A stretch of DNA of 64,000 bases from UBA7672 sp041398245 (GCA_041398245.1 JAWKVC010000001.1:186001-250000); one strand, 5' to 3'. Numbered from the stretch's first letter, positions 47,193 to 57,590 are shown. The notes: generated by a model not told the origin, from the sequence alone. Program-made: numbers and translations.

Positions 47193-49330
47193 CCGTTCGG
47201 GCTCATCACGCGCACGCGCGCCTTGGTGGCGCGGCCGGCATCGTCGACGACCTGGATTTCATAGAAGCCGACATCGGCCGGACGCCAGACCGTGTCGCCC
47301 GCCACATTGTGGGGCAGCGGCTTGCCGTCGACATACCAGGCCAGCTTGCCACGCCCCTGCGCCGACAGGACGAAGGACGAATGTTCGCCGTCCTTCCAGA
47401 CTTCCGCGCCATCGGGCGGAAAGAAGATCTGCGGTGGCGCGTTCTGCCGTTCGAACCGGGCCAATGCTGATGGCGGCGTGTGGGTACCGGCGATCTCCTC
47501 GCGCAGGCTCGGACCGGTGGAGCGCTTCGGTAGGACCCGCCCGATGGCATCGTAAACATCAAACAGCGCCGGCAAGGCGCCTTCGCGACCTGTCACGCCC
47601 GGGCGTGGACCGGAATCGGCGCGGCCGATCCAGACCACGACCGCATAGCCATTGCCGGTGGCCGCAGCCCAGGCGTCGCGGAAGCCGTAGGACGTGCCCG
47701 TCTTGGCCGCGATCACCGGCGCTTCCTGAGTCAGCAGGGCCGGCACGCGCCCATCCGGCGCGGGCGCCTGCGCAAGGATGTCGACGATCTGCCGCGCCGA
47801 TTGCGCAGACATGATCTGCACGCCCGGCGCCTTCGGCGTTCCGGCCTGTTCGCGCTCCGCCTGCAGCCAGTGCAGCGGCAACGCGCGGCCGTCATCGCCC
47901 AGCGCGGCATAGAGCAAGGCAAGATCGCGCACCGTCATGCCCATGCCGCCCAGTGCGATGGCGAGGCCGGCATCATCATCGGCGGAAAGCGGCATCGAAA
48001 GATCCGCGCCGGCGAATGTGAGCGCGGCCGCGAAACGCTGGGCGCCGACCGCGTCGAGCGCCGCGACTGCCGGAACGTTGAGCGAGTGCTGTAACGCCTG
48101 CGCCACGGTGACATCGCCCCGGAAGGTGCGGTCGAAATTGTCCGGTCGATAGCTCGCGAACCTGCGTGGCGTGTCGGCGATGCGCGTGTCTGGCGCGGCC
48201 ACGCCATCATCAAACGCCAGCCCGTAGATGAACGGCTTCAGCGTCGACCCTGGTGAGCGCGGCCTGTCGGTGAGATCGATCCACCCGCCTGCCGTTGCGC
48301 GGTTGGAAGAGCCGGCCACGGCGCGCACTTCGCGCGTTGCAATATCCACCACCATGATCGACGCCTGCACGCCTTCGCGCGACGGCCCGGCGGCGCGCAG
48401 CGCGATCTTCTCGACCTCGCGCTGCAGGTTGAGATCGAGCGTTGTCCGGATGTTGTCGGGAGAACCCGCACGCTTCATCGCTTCTTCCGACGCGTGCCAC
48501 GCAACCGTCGGGAAGTCGCCGCGCTTCGGCGCGGGATACTCCGCCGACTCCTTCGCGAGGTCGACGGCGAACACGCCTTCCTGCGCCAGCCGCATCAGCA
48601 CGCGCTCGCGCGCGACGATCGCCGCCTCTGGCCGCAGGTCGGGCCGCCGCGCCTCGGGCGATTGCGGCAGCGCGATCAGCATGGCGATCTGATCGGGCGA
48701 CAGGTTGTCCGGCTCGCGCCCGAAATAGGCCCACGAAGCCGCCCGAACGCCCTCGAGATTTCCGCCATAGGGCGCGAGGGTCAGATAGAGTTCGAGGATC
48801 TGATCCTTGGTCAGCCGCTGCTCAAGCTGCCAGGCGCGGAAAGATTCGATCAGCTTGGAGAAGATGTTGCGCGGACGCGGCTCCAGCAGGCGCGCCGTCT
48901 GCATGGTGATGGTCGAGCCGCCGGAGACGATCCGGCCGGATGTCACCAGCGATCCAGTCGCGCGGGCCATCGCCAGCAGGTCGACGCCGCCATGCTCGCG
49001 GAAGTGCTTGTCCTCGTAGGCCAGCAAGGCTTCAACGAAGTCCGGATCGATCTGGTCGAGATGCGCGCGCATGCGCCACTTGCCGTCTTCCACCGGGAAG
49101 ACGCGCATCACTGCGCCGCGCCGGTCCATGACGACGCCGGAGACGATGTCGCCCCGCGCGATGGGCGGCGGAAACAACAGGTCCAGCACGACAGGCGGCC
49201 CGAGAATGTAGAGTGTGACGAGGGCGGCCTTACGCCACCACTCCTCCGGCCACCAGAAACGAAGCCGCCAGCCCTTGGGCGGTTTCAACCGCCCAAGAAA
49301 GCCGGCAGCCCGTTTCAGCCAGTCATTCAT
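47189..49330 (-). CDS. pbpC: Penicillin-binding protein 1C
   Basis: 713 residues, bifunctional peptidoglycan synthase of the PBP1C type. One membrane anchor (AALVTLYILGPPVVLDLLF, about 34-52). Glycosyltransferase domain: EDKHFREHGGVDLLAMARA, GGSTITMQTARLL. Transpeptidase motifs: SPGSTLKPF with the nucleophile Ser, HSLN, and AAKTGTSYGFRDAW. The C-terminal BiPBP_C beta-domain (QIFFPPDGAEVWKDGEHSSFVLSAQG) is diagnostic of PBP1C. The start overlaps the alpha-2-macroglobulin stop by one base, the classic pbpC-A2M pairing. Confidence 0.95.
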   Translation of the reverse strand: MNDWLKRAAGFLGRLKPPKGWRLRFWWPEEWWRKAALVTLYILGPPVVLDLLFPPPIARGDIVSGVVMDRRGAVMRVFPVEDGKWRMRAHLDQIDPDFVEALLAYEDKHFREHGGVDLLAMARATGSLVTSGRIVSGGSTITMQTARLLEPRPRNIFSKLIESFRAWQLEQRLTKDQILELYLTLAPYGGNLEGVRAASWAYFGREPDNLSPDQIAMLIALPQSPEARRPDLRPEAAIVARERVLMRLAQEGVFAVDLAKESAEYPAPKRGDFPTVAWHASEEAMKRAGSPDNIRTTLDLNLQREVEKIALRAAGPSREGVQASIMVVDIATREVRAVAGSSNRATAGGWIDLTDRPRSPGSTLKPFIYGLAFDDGVAAPDTRIADTPRRFASYRPDNFDRTFRGDVTVAQALQHSLNVPAVAALDAVGAQRFAAALTFAGADLSMPLSADDDAGLAIALGGMGMTVRDLALLYAALGDDGRALPLHWLQAEREQAGTPKAPGVQIMSAQSARQIVDILAQAPAPDGRVPALLTQEAPVIAAKTGTSYGFRDAWAAATGNGYAVVVWIGRADSGPRPGVTGREGALPALFDVYDAIGRVLPKRSTGPSLREEIAGTHTPPSALARFERQNAPPQIFFPPDGAEVWKDGEHSSFVLSAQGRGKLAWYVDGKPLPHNVAGDTVWRPADVGFYEIQVVDDAGRATKARVRVMSPNG

Positions 49331-52300
49331 CAGTTCCGCTTCGCAACCTGAATCGTCTGCGAACCCGTGCGCGCGAACGTATCGGGCGCGTACATGTGCT
49401 CGACCACGACGCCTGGCATTGTGAACACGCCCGGCGTCACCACGCGCACCATGTAGGCCATGGTCACGCGGCGCTGGTCGAACAGGTCGACAGCCGCCAC
49501 AAAGCGGTCATCCCGCGCCTCGGCGATATCGAGATAGCCAAGCTCGCCAAGGAAGCTGTACGGACCCGATTGGCCGGCATCCTCCGGACGCAGCACGGCT
49601 TCGATCTCGAAGCCAGCCGGCAGGAGGTCGGCCACCACGGTCGGCGTCCGCCGCATCTCGGAGGACGCGACGCTGATCGCGACGATCACACGGTCGCCTT
49701 GCGTGAAGGACGTGCCGTTGATCGGGGAACCGCCGGGGGTCCACAGCTGCTTGGAGGCGACCATGCCATCAAACGCCGGCGGCGGAGCCGAGGCCGGCGC
49801 GCCGCGCGACACCGCCGTCACCCACAGCTGGCCATTGCCGCGGTTGGTGAAGGTCGGCGGCGAGGACATCTGCGCGCCATCCATCTTGTAGACGCCCGTC
49901 GATACCGACGTCGCCTGACCATTCACAGCCACATTGACGCCGGACTGGCCGCCCGACAGCGCGTTCGCCGCCAGCAGAAGGAAGGCCTTCTCCTGCGTCG
50001 TCAGCCTGTCCGGCTCCGGCAGGTCGCGCGCCACGCGCTGCGACAGGCGCTGCACGCGCTCCGTCTGCCTGGTTTCCTGCGCCAGCGCCAGCATGCCGGC
50101 GATGTCGCGGCGCGGCGTCTGGTAGTAGTCGCCGGTGTTGACGAAGCCGATCGCCTGTTCAGCCTGATCGAAGGCTGATTTCGCGCGGGCATTGTCGCCG
50201 ATCATGTAGAGCGCGGCGCCGATCTGCGCGCGCGCCAGCGGGCTGCGGATGCCGCCCAGCTTGTCGTCGTGCAAATAGCGTAGGCGCGCACGGTTCATAC
50301 GGCCGGCCTTGGCCAGCACATAGGCGGCATAGGCCACCGACCGGTCCATCAGCTGTTGCGTCGTGTCCGAATGCCAGCGGCTTTCGTAGACGTCGAAGTT
50401 GTAGGCCGATGAATACCGGTTCTCGCGGATCGCAAACTCCTCAAGGGCATCATACGCCTTGTCGAGCGCAGCGTCCGGGACCACGAAGCCCGCCGCCTTG
50501 GCGCGGAACAGCAAGTCCGTCGCATAGGCGCCGAGCCAGGGGCTGGAGAGGCCGTCGCCTGTGCGCCACAGCCCGATCGCGCCATCCGAGCCCTGCCGGT
50601 TCAGCAGGGTCGAGACAGCTTCCTGGATCTGGTTCTGCATGTCGGACGGCGTTTTGCGTCCGGCCAGCGCCGCAATGTATTTGGCATAAAGAAGCGGCAT
50701 GGCGCGGCTGACGATCTGCTCCGTGCAGCCATAGGGATAGAGATCCAGCGACTCGTAGAGCGCCGCTGCGTCCATCGGAATGGGCGAGAACGACACCTGC
50801 ACATACGATGAGCCGGGCACGAAGGATGACAGGGAATCCGCGGCCGGCGAGAACGCCGCCCCGGGCTGGATCGTCGTTCGCACCACATAACTCGCCGGCA
50901 TCCAGGCCGAACGCGTCTGGATCGGATAGGACCGCGTGACGGCGTAGCCGCCCGGGCCGGTCAGGTTGAACGACACCGTCGAGATGCCTTCGCTCGAGGC
51001 CGCGAACGCCACGTCGAGATCCTGCCGCTGACCGCGTTGCAGGTTGGCCGAAAGCTGACCTGTCGAGGCGCGAACCGGGCCCGTCGCCTGGATCGCCGCG
51101 GCATAGGCGCCCGGCTGTCCTTCGACATTGTCCACCGTCAGCGTCGCCGTCGCCGAGTCCCCCGGCGCGAGGAAGCGCGGGAGGGCCATCAGCGCCGGCA
51201 CGGCGTCGCGCACAGTCACCGCCTTGGCGGCCGAGCCGACGCCGGCGTTGGACCACGCCACCGCCATCACACGCAGCTGGCCGTTGAACGCCGGCACATC
51301 GAACGTCACACTTGCCTTGCCGCCGCTCAGCTTTACCGGCTCCGACGTCATGACGACGGACTGCGTCGGCACGACGGTGAGACCGGCGCCGCCGATCTGG
51401 TCGCCGCCCTGACGGATATTGCCCGCTGCGCCCTGGTTGGGGTCGAGCAACCGGCCATAGTCATCGCGAAGCTCCACGCCCAGCCGGCGCTTGCCGAAGT
51501 AGTAGGCGGCCGGATCAGGCGTCTGGTGACGCGTCAGCGCGAGGATACCCTCGTCCACCGCCACGATCTGAACGAACGCGCCGTCCTGCGGACCCGTCGC
51601 CGTCACGTCGACGGTCATCTTGCTGTTGGGCCGCTGCACCTCGGGCGCAGCGATATCCAGCTTGAATGTCCGTGAGGACACATCCACCGCCACGTGCGAC
51701 ACGCCAACGGCGCGGCGCGGCTTCGGCGTCGTCACAGCGTCACGCGGCGTGTAGACGGTCGCCATCACATAGACGCCGGCGCCCCATTCACGCGTCACCG
51801 GCACCTTGAAGTGAGCGCCCTTGTTGGCTTCCACCGTCATGGTGCGCGTGGTGATCACATTCTCGGACGCGATCACGACCTCGGCCTCGCCCGAATAGGG
51901 CGGCATGATCGTGATATCCACGTCCTGGCCAACCGACGGCATCGTATCGGGGACCTGCACCCGCACACGGTCCGGCGCTTCGACGCCATCCTGCGGCTGG
52001 CCGCCCCAACCGGCCCAGAATCCATACGAGGCCTCCCCGCCATTGGCTTCCTCGGTGAGGTAGAGTTCGAAGTCGCCGTAATCGAGTTCACGCGTCTTCA
52101 GCGTGCCGCGCTGGCCTTCGGCGATATCCAGCCGGCCGGTTTCCAGCTCGACCACGCGCCGCGATTGCCGCCACTGCCACTGGCCGCCACCTTCGCGATA
52201 CCAGTCGTATTTCCAGTCGATGCGGACCAGCCGCCAGTTGATCTTGGCCGCTTTCAGCGCGCCCGTGAGATCCACGGACACGACTTCGAAGCTGGCGGAC

Positions 52301-54240
52301 TCGCCTTCCTTCGACGAGCGATCATCAAACGCCGGTTTGACGCCGACATAGCGGGCCTCTGGCCGGTAGGCGACGCGGACATCGTCGCGAACGGCGCGGC
52401 CGCCCGGCTCGATCGCCGACAGCACAGCACGCAGGCGCAGGGGACGGGTCGAGTCGGTATTGTCGGCCGCACGCGGGTCGAGCGTCAGAACCGCCCGGCC
52501 CTGCGCATTCGTGGTCGCAGTCGCGAGATCGAACGTCGACTCGCGGAACTGTTCGTCATGCCGGCCAAAGGCGAAACCCTTGAGGTCCGGGAACGGGTTG
52601 GGGTCCGCCTCCACGCGCACATTGCCTTCAACCGGCAGATCGGCGCCGGGAGCGCCGTAGTAAAAGCGGACATCCGATGTGATGGGGCGTGATTCACCCG
52701 CACGCATCGGCGTATCGGTGTTGGCCTGCAGCTTCAGTTCGATCCGCTGGGGAACAAAATCCTCAACCGCGAACGAATCCGACCCGACGACGCCAACGCC
52801 ATCGACTTCCGTCGCGATCCGCCAGGAACCGCGCGCCGCCGATTTCGGCACAGGGAAGGCGTAGGAAATCGCGCCGTTAAACGTGCGCGCATCCTTGAAG
52901 CGCATACGCCCAGCTTCGATCCCGTTTGGCCGATAGACGACGACGGACCCTGCGCGGTTGCTCAGCGCAATCGCGGAGGCGTCGCGGATAAGCGATGTGA
53001 TGTGCACGGTCTCACCGGGCCGGTAGACGCCACGCTCGGTGTAGACGAAGGCATCCGCCGCCTGCGCGGGTGTCCGGCCGCCGATGTCGCGTTCCGTCAG
53101 ATCGACCGGCGAGCGGTCGAGGTCGAGAACGGCGAAATCGCCATTGGGCGCGTACGCCATCAACATGCGCGGGGCGACATTGCCCTCGCCGCTCATGATC
53201 GGGCCGGAGAAGCTGACGCGGCCAGCGCTGTCGCTGTCGCCGCGTGCGAGGATCTCGTTGTTCCGCGCCACCAGTTCCAGCTTCACGCCGGACACCGCCT
53301 TGGCCGATTGCAGCGACCGCACGGTGGCCAGCATGCCGTCCGTGCCGGAATAGGTGGTGACCGCAAGATCGGTGATTACCAGCCAGCGTTTGGCCTTGGC
53401 GCCATCATAAGACGTGTCGCCATCGGCGCTGATCTGGTCGAGTTCCACGAAATAGGCCCCCGGCTGGAGGCGCGGGACCGCCTTGGCGATCGGGAACACG
53501 GTGGTCGTCGGCGAATTGGGCGATCCGGGCGTGTCGATCTCGCCGGTCCAGAGCTTTTCGGCGACGTCGTAGACTTCGGAATTGTAGTCCATATAGCCCC
53601 AGCCGCCCGCGCTGTGGGAATAGCCCTGCGTGATTGTCTTGAACGCCAGCGCACGGTCGGTGATGCGCGAGATGGTGACCTTCACCTTGTCGACGTTCAC
53701 CGTCTCCAGCGCGAGGCCGTCGGCATCGATGCGCGGCAGGATCACGCCATCGCCCTTGAAGCCGACATAGGCCGGGCGGTCGCCGAAGGCGATCGTCACG
53801 CCTTCGTCAAACGCCAGCGACCGGCCGTCGGCAGAGGGCAATCCCGAACGTATCCGGACTTCACGGTCATTCCCGAAGCTCATGCCGCCGAGGCAGAGAT
53901 TCGACCCATCGGTCTCCAGCGCGATCTGCGGACCGTCGCCCATATCGACATAGGGGCGATAGTCCGTTGTGGGGCTGAGTGTCGATGAAAAGACGAGACA
54001 GGCCTTCGGCAGGTCGCCGTTGACATCGATGGTGTAGCGGACGAACTCGAACTCGCCCGACCCGGCGGCGCGCGCGGCATTGCCCTGCCGCGTCTCCATC
54101 ATCGGACCCTGGTCTTCGCCCTTGACGCTGGCCGCCTGGCTGGGGTCGCCACTTCCGCCTCCGCATGCCTGCAGAACCAGAGCTGAAAGCGCGGTGGCCG
54201 CCGCATATTTCAGCGCGCGCCAGACCTTGTTCGTCCCCAC
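49330..54240 (-). CDS. Alpha-2-macroglobulin-like lipoprotein (bacterial A2M)
   Basis: 1,636 residues from GTG 54240, chosen because AAGGAGG lies 7 bp upstream; the frame open to 54366 has no such site. Signal peptide with lipobox LQAC (after ALVLQ), so a periplasmic lipoprotein. The thioester motif CTEQ lies in YPYGCTEQIVSR (codons at 50716-50727), so it can trap a protease covalently. MG domains and the bait region fill the N-terminal 1,100 residues; AYATDLLFRAKAAGF and related helical repeats form the thioester-ester domain, then a receptor-like C-terminus. It protects the periplasm and works with the coupled PBP1C. Confidence 0.93.
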   Translation of the reverse strand: MGTNKVWRALKYAAATALSALVLQACGGGSGDPSQAASVKGEDQGPMMETRQGNAARAAGSGEFEFVRYTIDVNGDLPKACLVFSSTLSPTTDYRPYVDMGDGPQIALETDGSNLCLGGMSFGNDREVRIRSGLPSADGRSLAFDEGVTIAFGDRPAYVGFKGDGVILPRIDADGLALETVNVDKVKVTISRITDRALAFKTITQGYSHSAGGWGYMDYNSEVYDVAEKLWTGEIDTPGSPNSPTTTVFPIAKAVPRLQPGAYFVELDQISADGDTSYDGAKAKRWLVITDLAVTTYSGTDGMLATVRSLQSAKAVSGVKLELVARNNEILARGDSDSAGRVSFSGPIMSGEGNVAPRMLMAYAPNGDFAVLDLDRSPVDLTERDIGGRTPAQAADAFVYTERGVYRPGETVHITSLIRDASAIALSNRAGSVVVYRPNGIEAGRMRFKDARTFNGAISYAFPVPKSAARGSWRIATEVDGVGVVGSDSFAVEDFVPQRIELKLQANTDTPMRAGESRPITSDVRFYYGAPGADLPVEGNVRVEADPNPFPDLKGFAFGRHDEQFRESTFDLATATTNAQGRAVLTLDPRAADNTDSTRPLRLRAVLSAIEPGGRAVRDDVRVAYRPEARYVGVKPAFDDRSSKEGESASFEVVSVDLTGALKAAKINWRLVRIDWKYDWYREGGGQWQWRQSRRVVELETGRLDIAEGQRGTLKTRELDYGDFELYLTEEANGGEASYGFWAGWGGQPQDGVEAPDRVRVQVPDTMPSVGQDVDITIMPPYSGEAEVVIASENVITTRTMTVEANKGAHFKVPVTREWGAGVYVMATVYTPRDAVTTPKPRRAVGVSHVAVDVSSRTFKLDIAAPEVQRPNSKMTVDVTATGPQDGAFVQIVAVDEGILALTRHQTPDPAAYYFGKRRLGVELRDDYGRLLDPNQGAAGNIRQGGDQIGGAGLTVVPTQSVVMTSEPVKLSGGKASVTFDVPAFNGQLRVMAVAWSNAGVGSAAKAVTVRDAVPALMALPRFLAPGDSATATLTVDNVEGQPGAYAAAIQATGPVRASTGQLSANLQRGQRQDLDVAFAASSEGISTVSFNLTGPGGYAVTRSYPIQTRSAWMPASYVVRTTIQPGAAFSPAADSLSSFVPGSSYVQVSFSPIPMDAAALYESLDLYPYGCTEQIVSRAMPLLYAKYIAALAGRKTPSDMQNQIQEAVSTLLNRQGSDGAIGLWRTGDGLSSPWLGAYATDLLFRAKAAGFVVPDAALDKAYDALEEFAIRENRYSSAYNFDVYESRWHSDTTQQLMDRSVAYAAYVLAKAGRMNRARLRYLHDDKLGGIRSPLARAQIGAALYMIGDNARAKSAFDQAEQAIGFVNTGDYYQTPRRDIAGMLALAQETRQTERVQRLSQRVARDLPEPDRLTTQEKAFLLLAANALSGGQSGVNVAVNGQATSVSTGVYKMDGAQMSSPPTFTNRGNGQLWVTAVSRGAPASAPPPAFDGMVASKQLWTPGGSPINGTSFTQGDRVIVAISVASSEMRRTPTVVADLLPAGFEIEAVLRPEDAGQSGPYSFLGELGYLDIAEARDDRFVAAVDLFDQRRVTMAYMVRVVTPGVFTMPGVVVEHMYAPDTFARTGSQTIQVAKRN

Positions 54241-54376
54241 GACGTCCCTCCTTGGGTCCCCAACCCTGTTTTTCCCCTGTGCGCGTTCACCATAACGTAG
54301 CGCCTTCGTGATGGAAGGCCGCGCAAGGCAAACACTGCTGAAAAACCGTGAGTTTGTGCACAACACAGGATGCGGG

Positions 54377-54421
54377 TGGTGCCGGTTGAGGGGATTGAAC
54401 CCCCGACCTTCGGTTTACAAA
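54377..54421 (-). repeat. attL: 45-bp duplicate of the 3' end of tRNA-Thr
   Basis: Identical to 63887-63931. On the minus strand it reads tRNA-Thr from the anticodon loop to the CCA end, then stops matching at 54422. This is the original 3' fragment left behind by integration; it cannot make a tRNA by itself. Confidence 0.93.
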
Positions 54422-54514
54422 CCAAAGCGCCATCCATTTTTCCCCGAGAAAAACCGAAGGTCACCGCGGCAGAAGCCTTGCACTGCAAGCGTTTCGTGTT
54501 GCGGACTGTCTCAC

Positions 54515-54562
54515 GAGGTAACAGGCAGTCAGGCAAATCCTGTTACCTCTGTGTTACCTCAG
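54515..54562. promoter_or_regulatory. Probable integrase arm-binding sites, left end
   Basis: GAGGTAACAGG (54515-54525) is exactly inverted as CCTGTTACCTC (54539-54549), and a further copy GTTACCTC sits at 54553-54560. The same ATCCTGTTACCTC core occurs at the right end (63818-63830). Positions just inside attL and before the integrase gene fit arm-type sites that integrase or its directionality factor binds. Inferred from repetition. Confidence 0.55.
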
Positions 54563-54572
54563 AGCGGGTCTG

Positions 54573-55793
54573 ATGGACGGCAGTTTCGGGAGTTCGAGCG
54601 GGAAACGCCTCACCAAGTTTACGGTCGAGGCTGCGCGTCCGCGTGAACAGCAATACGAGTTGAGCGATGGCGGTTCGCCGCTTCGCCTCGTCGTTTTTCC
54701 ATCCGGCAACAAGTCGTGGACCGTGCGGTTTCGTGTCGGCTCTCGGACGCGCAAGCTCACTCTCGGCAAGTACCCTGCTCTATCGCTCAAAGCCGCGCGC
54801 ACGGCGGCGGGCATCGCACTGGGGGACATTGCCAAGGGAAGCGATCCGGCCGCGGCCAAGCGGGAGACGCGCGAGCGCAAGTCCGAAACCGTGCGCGCCT
54901 GCGTTGATCGCTACATTCGGCAATGGCAGAAGCCGCGCAATCGTACGGCCGGGGAGGTCGAAAGCCAGCTCAACCGACTACTGGTCAACAAGATTGGCGG
55001 CAGAGACATTCGGGAGATTGCTCCCCGCGAACTGGCCCGCCTCGTGAAGAACGAGAACCGAAACAACATCGGCAAGGTTCGACACTTCTTCGGCTGGTGC
55101 GTTCGTCAAAACCTAATCGACGTGTCACCCGCGGCGTCGCTCCATTGTGACGATCCGATTGTGCGCCGCGAGCGCGTGCTTTCGGATAACGAATTGCGCG
55201 CTTTCCTAGCTTCGCTGCCTGACATGGGCGAGCCTTGGGCTTCGGTGTACGAACTTATCGCCCTGACGGCGCAGCGGCGGTCTGAGGTAGCGGAAGCCAA
55301 GCGCCGCGAATTCGACTTGAGCGCGGGCACGTGGACCATTCCCCGTGACCGCGCCAAGAATGACAAAGCGCACGTTGTCCACCTGTGCGACCGCGCCCTA
55401 GAGATTGTGAAGGCGCAACGGGGCAATGACCCTGACGGCTTCCTCTTTCCCGCCTCCAACGATGGCGAAGGCGCGATCAGCGGATTCTCGAAAGCCAAGA
55501 CGCGACTGGATCGCTTGATGCTCGCAAAGCTGAAGGAAGCTGCACGAGCGCGGGGCGACGATCCGGAACGCATCGACCTACCCGCTTGGGTGATTCACGA
55601 TCTGAGACGCACGGCAGCGACCGCGATGGCTGCTAGGAACTTCCCTATTCACGTTGTCGAACGCGTTCTGAACCACGTCGCAGGTTCAACAACGGGCGGA
55701 CTGATCGCAGTGTACCAGCGGCATGAATATCTTGCCGAACGACGCGAGGCGCTTGAAGCTTGGGGCACGCACCTGAAGGCGTTGCAGTCATGA
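54573..55793 (+). CDS. int: Tyrosine integrase, P4-like
   Basis: 406 residues. An N-terminal DUF4102-type arm-binding domain (RLTKFTVEAARPREQQYELSDGG...RTRKLTLGKYPALSLKAAR) is followed by the core-binding domain and the catalytic domain. Catalytic residues: Arg in LTAQRRSEVAEAKRREF, the His-x-x-Arg box WVIHDLRRTAATAM and Tyr in LIAVYQRHEYL. P4-type integrases recombine at tRNA 3' ends, in line with the tRNA-Thr repeat. Its stop overlaps the next start (ATGA). Confidence 0.95.
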   Translation: MDGSFGSSSGKRLTKFTVEAARPREQQYELSDGGSPLRLVVFPSGNKSWTVRFRVGSRTRKLTLGKYPALSLKAARTAAGIALGDIAKGSDPAAAKRETRERKSETVRACVDRYIRQWQKPRNRTAGEVESQLNRLLVNKIGGRDIREIAPRELARLVKNENRNNIGKVRHFFGWCVRQNLIDVSPAASLHCDDPIVRRERVLSDNELRAFLASLPDMGEPWASVYELIALTAQRRSEVAEAKRREFDLSAGTWTIPRDRAKNDKAHVVHLCDRALEIVKAQRGNDPDGFLFPASNDGEGAISGFSKAKTRLDRLMLAKLKEAARARGDDPERIDLPAWVIHDLRRTAATAMAARNFPIHVVERVLNHVAGSTTGGLIAVYQRHEYLAERREALEAWGTHLKALQS

Positions 55794-56293
55794 CCGAGCG
55801 CGAAAAGATCGACGCCACGCTTCGTTCAATGAGCTGGGGCTACATGACTGCACAAAATTCAGAGGGCGTGACGAAAGTCGAGGCCGTCCGCGCGCTGCTT
55901 CCGGCGTCGTCGCCGCCAGAGGACTGGGGGCGCTTTGTCAGCACGATCCTTTCAACATTCTTCGATGCAGGTTGGCAGGACGTCGACCTGCGAAAATTGC
56001 TGTGCGCCGCGCAGCTCAATCAGATGTGCATCGACATGGACGGCAACCCGTCCCGACTGCCTGAAGACGTCCGCGCCGTCTACGAGCAACACAATGGACG
56101 GTATCGACCGCAGTCCGGAAGCATCGGCGGTCGAAAGATGATGGGCGCTGCTTTCGCGATGGCTCGCGGGCATCACCGCGGGCCCTCTATCCACGCCGCT
56201 GCCGAATGGATTGCGGGCAGCTCCAAATGCGATGGAGTGCTGACCATCGGCGAACGAGCTGGGTTCAAGTTTCCGGGCCTAGGAAGAGGCTAG
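55790..56293 (+). CDS. Unknown protein coupled to the integrase
   Basis: 167 residues from ATG 55790, which shares ATGA with the integrase stop. Mostly helical with no signal peptide or membrane segment. No domain recognised; LLCAAQLNQMCIDMDGNPSRLPEDVRAVYEQHNGRY and AAFAMARGHHRGPSIHAAAEWIAG are the most distinctive stretches. May be an excision or regulatory factor because of its coupling, but that is only a suggestion. About 260 bp without genes follow (56294-56554). Confidence 0.72.
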   Translation: MTEREKIDATLRSMSWGYMTAQNSEGVTKVEAVRALLPASSPPEDWGRFVSTILSTFFDAGWQDVDLRKLLCAAQLNQMCIDMDGNPSRLPEDVRAVYEQHNGRYRPQSGSIGGRKMMGAAFAMARGHHRGPSIHAAAEWIAGSSKCDGVLTIGERAGFKFPGLGRG

Positions 56294-56554
56294 AGCGCGT
56301 TCGACGCGTTCGGATGCACCGGCCCCGGTCCCACCGCCGAACTCACCCACGGCCCCGCACGTTGCAGCAACGGGCGTTGGCAAGCACCACAACTGAGCGC
56401 GAAAAACTCCCGTTCTGGTTGTGTCTAAAATCCATCTAAATCAAGGCAAATGCTTAAGATCGCGCCACAATTGGTTCCCATTTAGGACAGAAACGCGCGC
56501 GCCCAAATTTTTGCCTAGACCGCTGGTTGGGGGCACAAAGGCTGGCGACTTTTA

Positions 56555-57520
56555 CTAATCGCGGAAGAAGCGCATGACCTTCGCGTGCTCAACGGAACTC
56601 GGTTCAATTATCTCTGACATGCTACGCCGGGATGCACCCATGAGATAGTTCTGAAGATGGTTGCGCCCCTGCAGCTGTCCTCCGCGCCCCTCAACCCACA
56701 CGTCAGCCCCCCAAGGATCAATGACAAACATCTTCACGCTGTTTGTCCCAGCATCGCGAATCACTGTGTTCACGTGATCATCTAGAAAGCCGTATCCTAT
56801 AATCATCAGCCGCGTGCCGGACTTCCCAAGTTCAGATCGAAACTGCGCCCAATACCAACGCAACAACTCATCCTTTTCGATCATGCTGGACTTGCCGCCG
56901 CCAAGTACCATGAGCCCTGACGTGTCATTCTCGCGATACCACTGCGCCGAACCATGCAGCTTGAATATTGGCTGGGGTTGGATGCCCAACTTTGGAATGC
57001 CGGGCTGTACCGTCCATCGCCCGTTGCGCCACAACGACAGTTCTTGTTCAGCATTTTCGAATGGCCATTTGATTCCTGGGAGCGTTGCGCCGCTCCATTT
57101 TTTTGGCCCGCCACCTGAAGGAAATTGACCGCTTCGAATGTAGTGACGCTCAAGCAGCATGTCCTGATTGAGCGAGAAGATCGCGTCGAAGTTGACGAGG
57201 AAGTCTCGGGCCTGCGACGGGAAGTTGAAACTCGGATTGAAGAATGCGCCGTTCATCACAGTGAACATGTCGCGCACAGCGTCGTTGAGTAACTTCAGGT
57301 CAGCGCCGATACCACTGTTTCTTCCCCTCTCGAACTCTGTCTGAAGCTCGTCAAGCGCTCCTTCAAAGCCGCCACGTCGCTGATGCTTCCAAAGAAGATC
57401 GAGGACGCTGCGCCTCCTTTGAAGAACACGGGAGCCGATTAGATATTCAAATGCCTCATTCGCGAGCCAGCCGCCCCAGTTGCGACTGAAACCAGCGCCA
57501 AGCAGCGCGATTGTTCGCAT
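56555..57520 (-). CDS. SIR2-like domain protein, candidate defence NADase
   Basis: 321 residues. SIR2-like (SIR2_2 type) fold: nucleotide loop LLGAGFSRNWGGWLAN (8-21), the Asn-Asp pair in FSLNQDMLLER (Asn118, Asp120), catalytic-type His189 in KLHGSAQWY and MIIGYGFLDDHVN (239-251). In phage defence systems (for example Thoeris, DSR, SIR2-HerA) such domains degrade NAD+ to abort infection. No HerA, TIR, pAgo or other known partner is present. Divergent from a small ORF and a membrane-protein gene, 70 bp apart, within a mobile element. Confidence 0.85.
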   Translation of the reverse strand: MRTIALLGAGFSRNWGGWLANEAFEYLIGSRVLQRRRSVLDLLWKHQRRGGFEGALDELQTEFERGRNSGIGADLKLLNDAVRDMFTVMNGAFFNPSFNFPSQARDFLVNFDAIFSLNQDMLLERHYIRSGQFPSGGGPKKWSGATLPGIKWPFENAEQELSLWRNGRWTVQPGIPKLGIQPQPIFKLHGSAQWYRENDTSGLMVLGGGKSSMIEKDELLRWYWAQFRSELGKSGTRLMIIGYGFLDDHVNTVIRDAGTNSVKMFVIDPWGADVWVEGRGGQLQGRNHLQNYLMGASRRSMSEIIEPSSVEHAKVMRFFRD

Positions 57521-57590
57521 GCGCCTTCTCCCAATATGCCGAGATACTGATAAGTTGGTTCAGCCGCTCGCGCTATCGGGCTACTTGGAT

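Noticed and set aside
49330..54366. Longer A2M start at 54366
   Set aside because: The GTG at 54240 has AAGGAGG 7 bp upstream and begins a proper lipoprotein signal; the extra N-terminal codons look non-coding.
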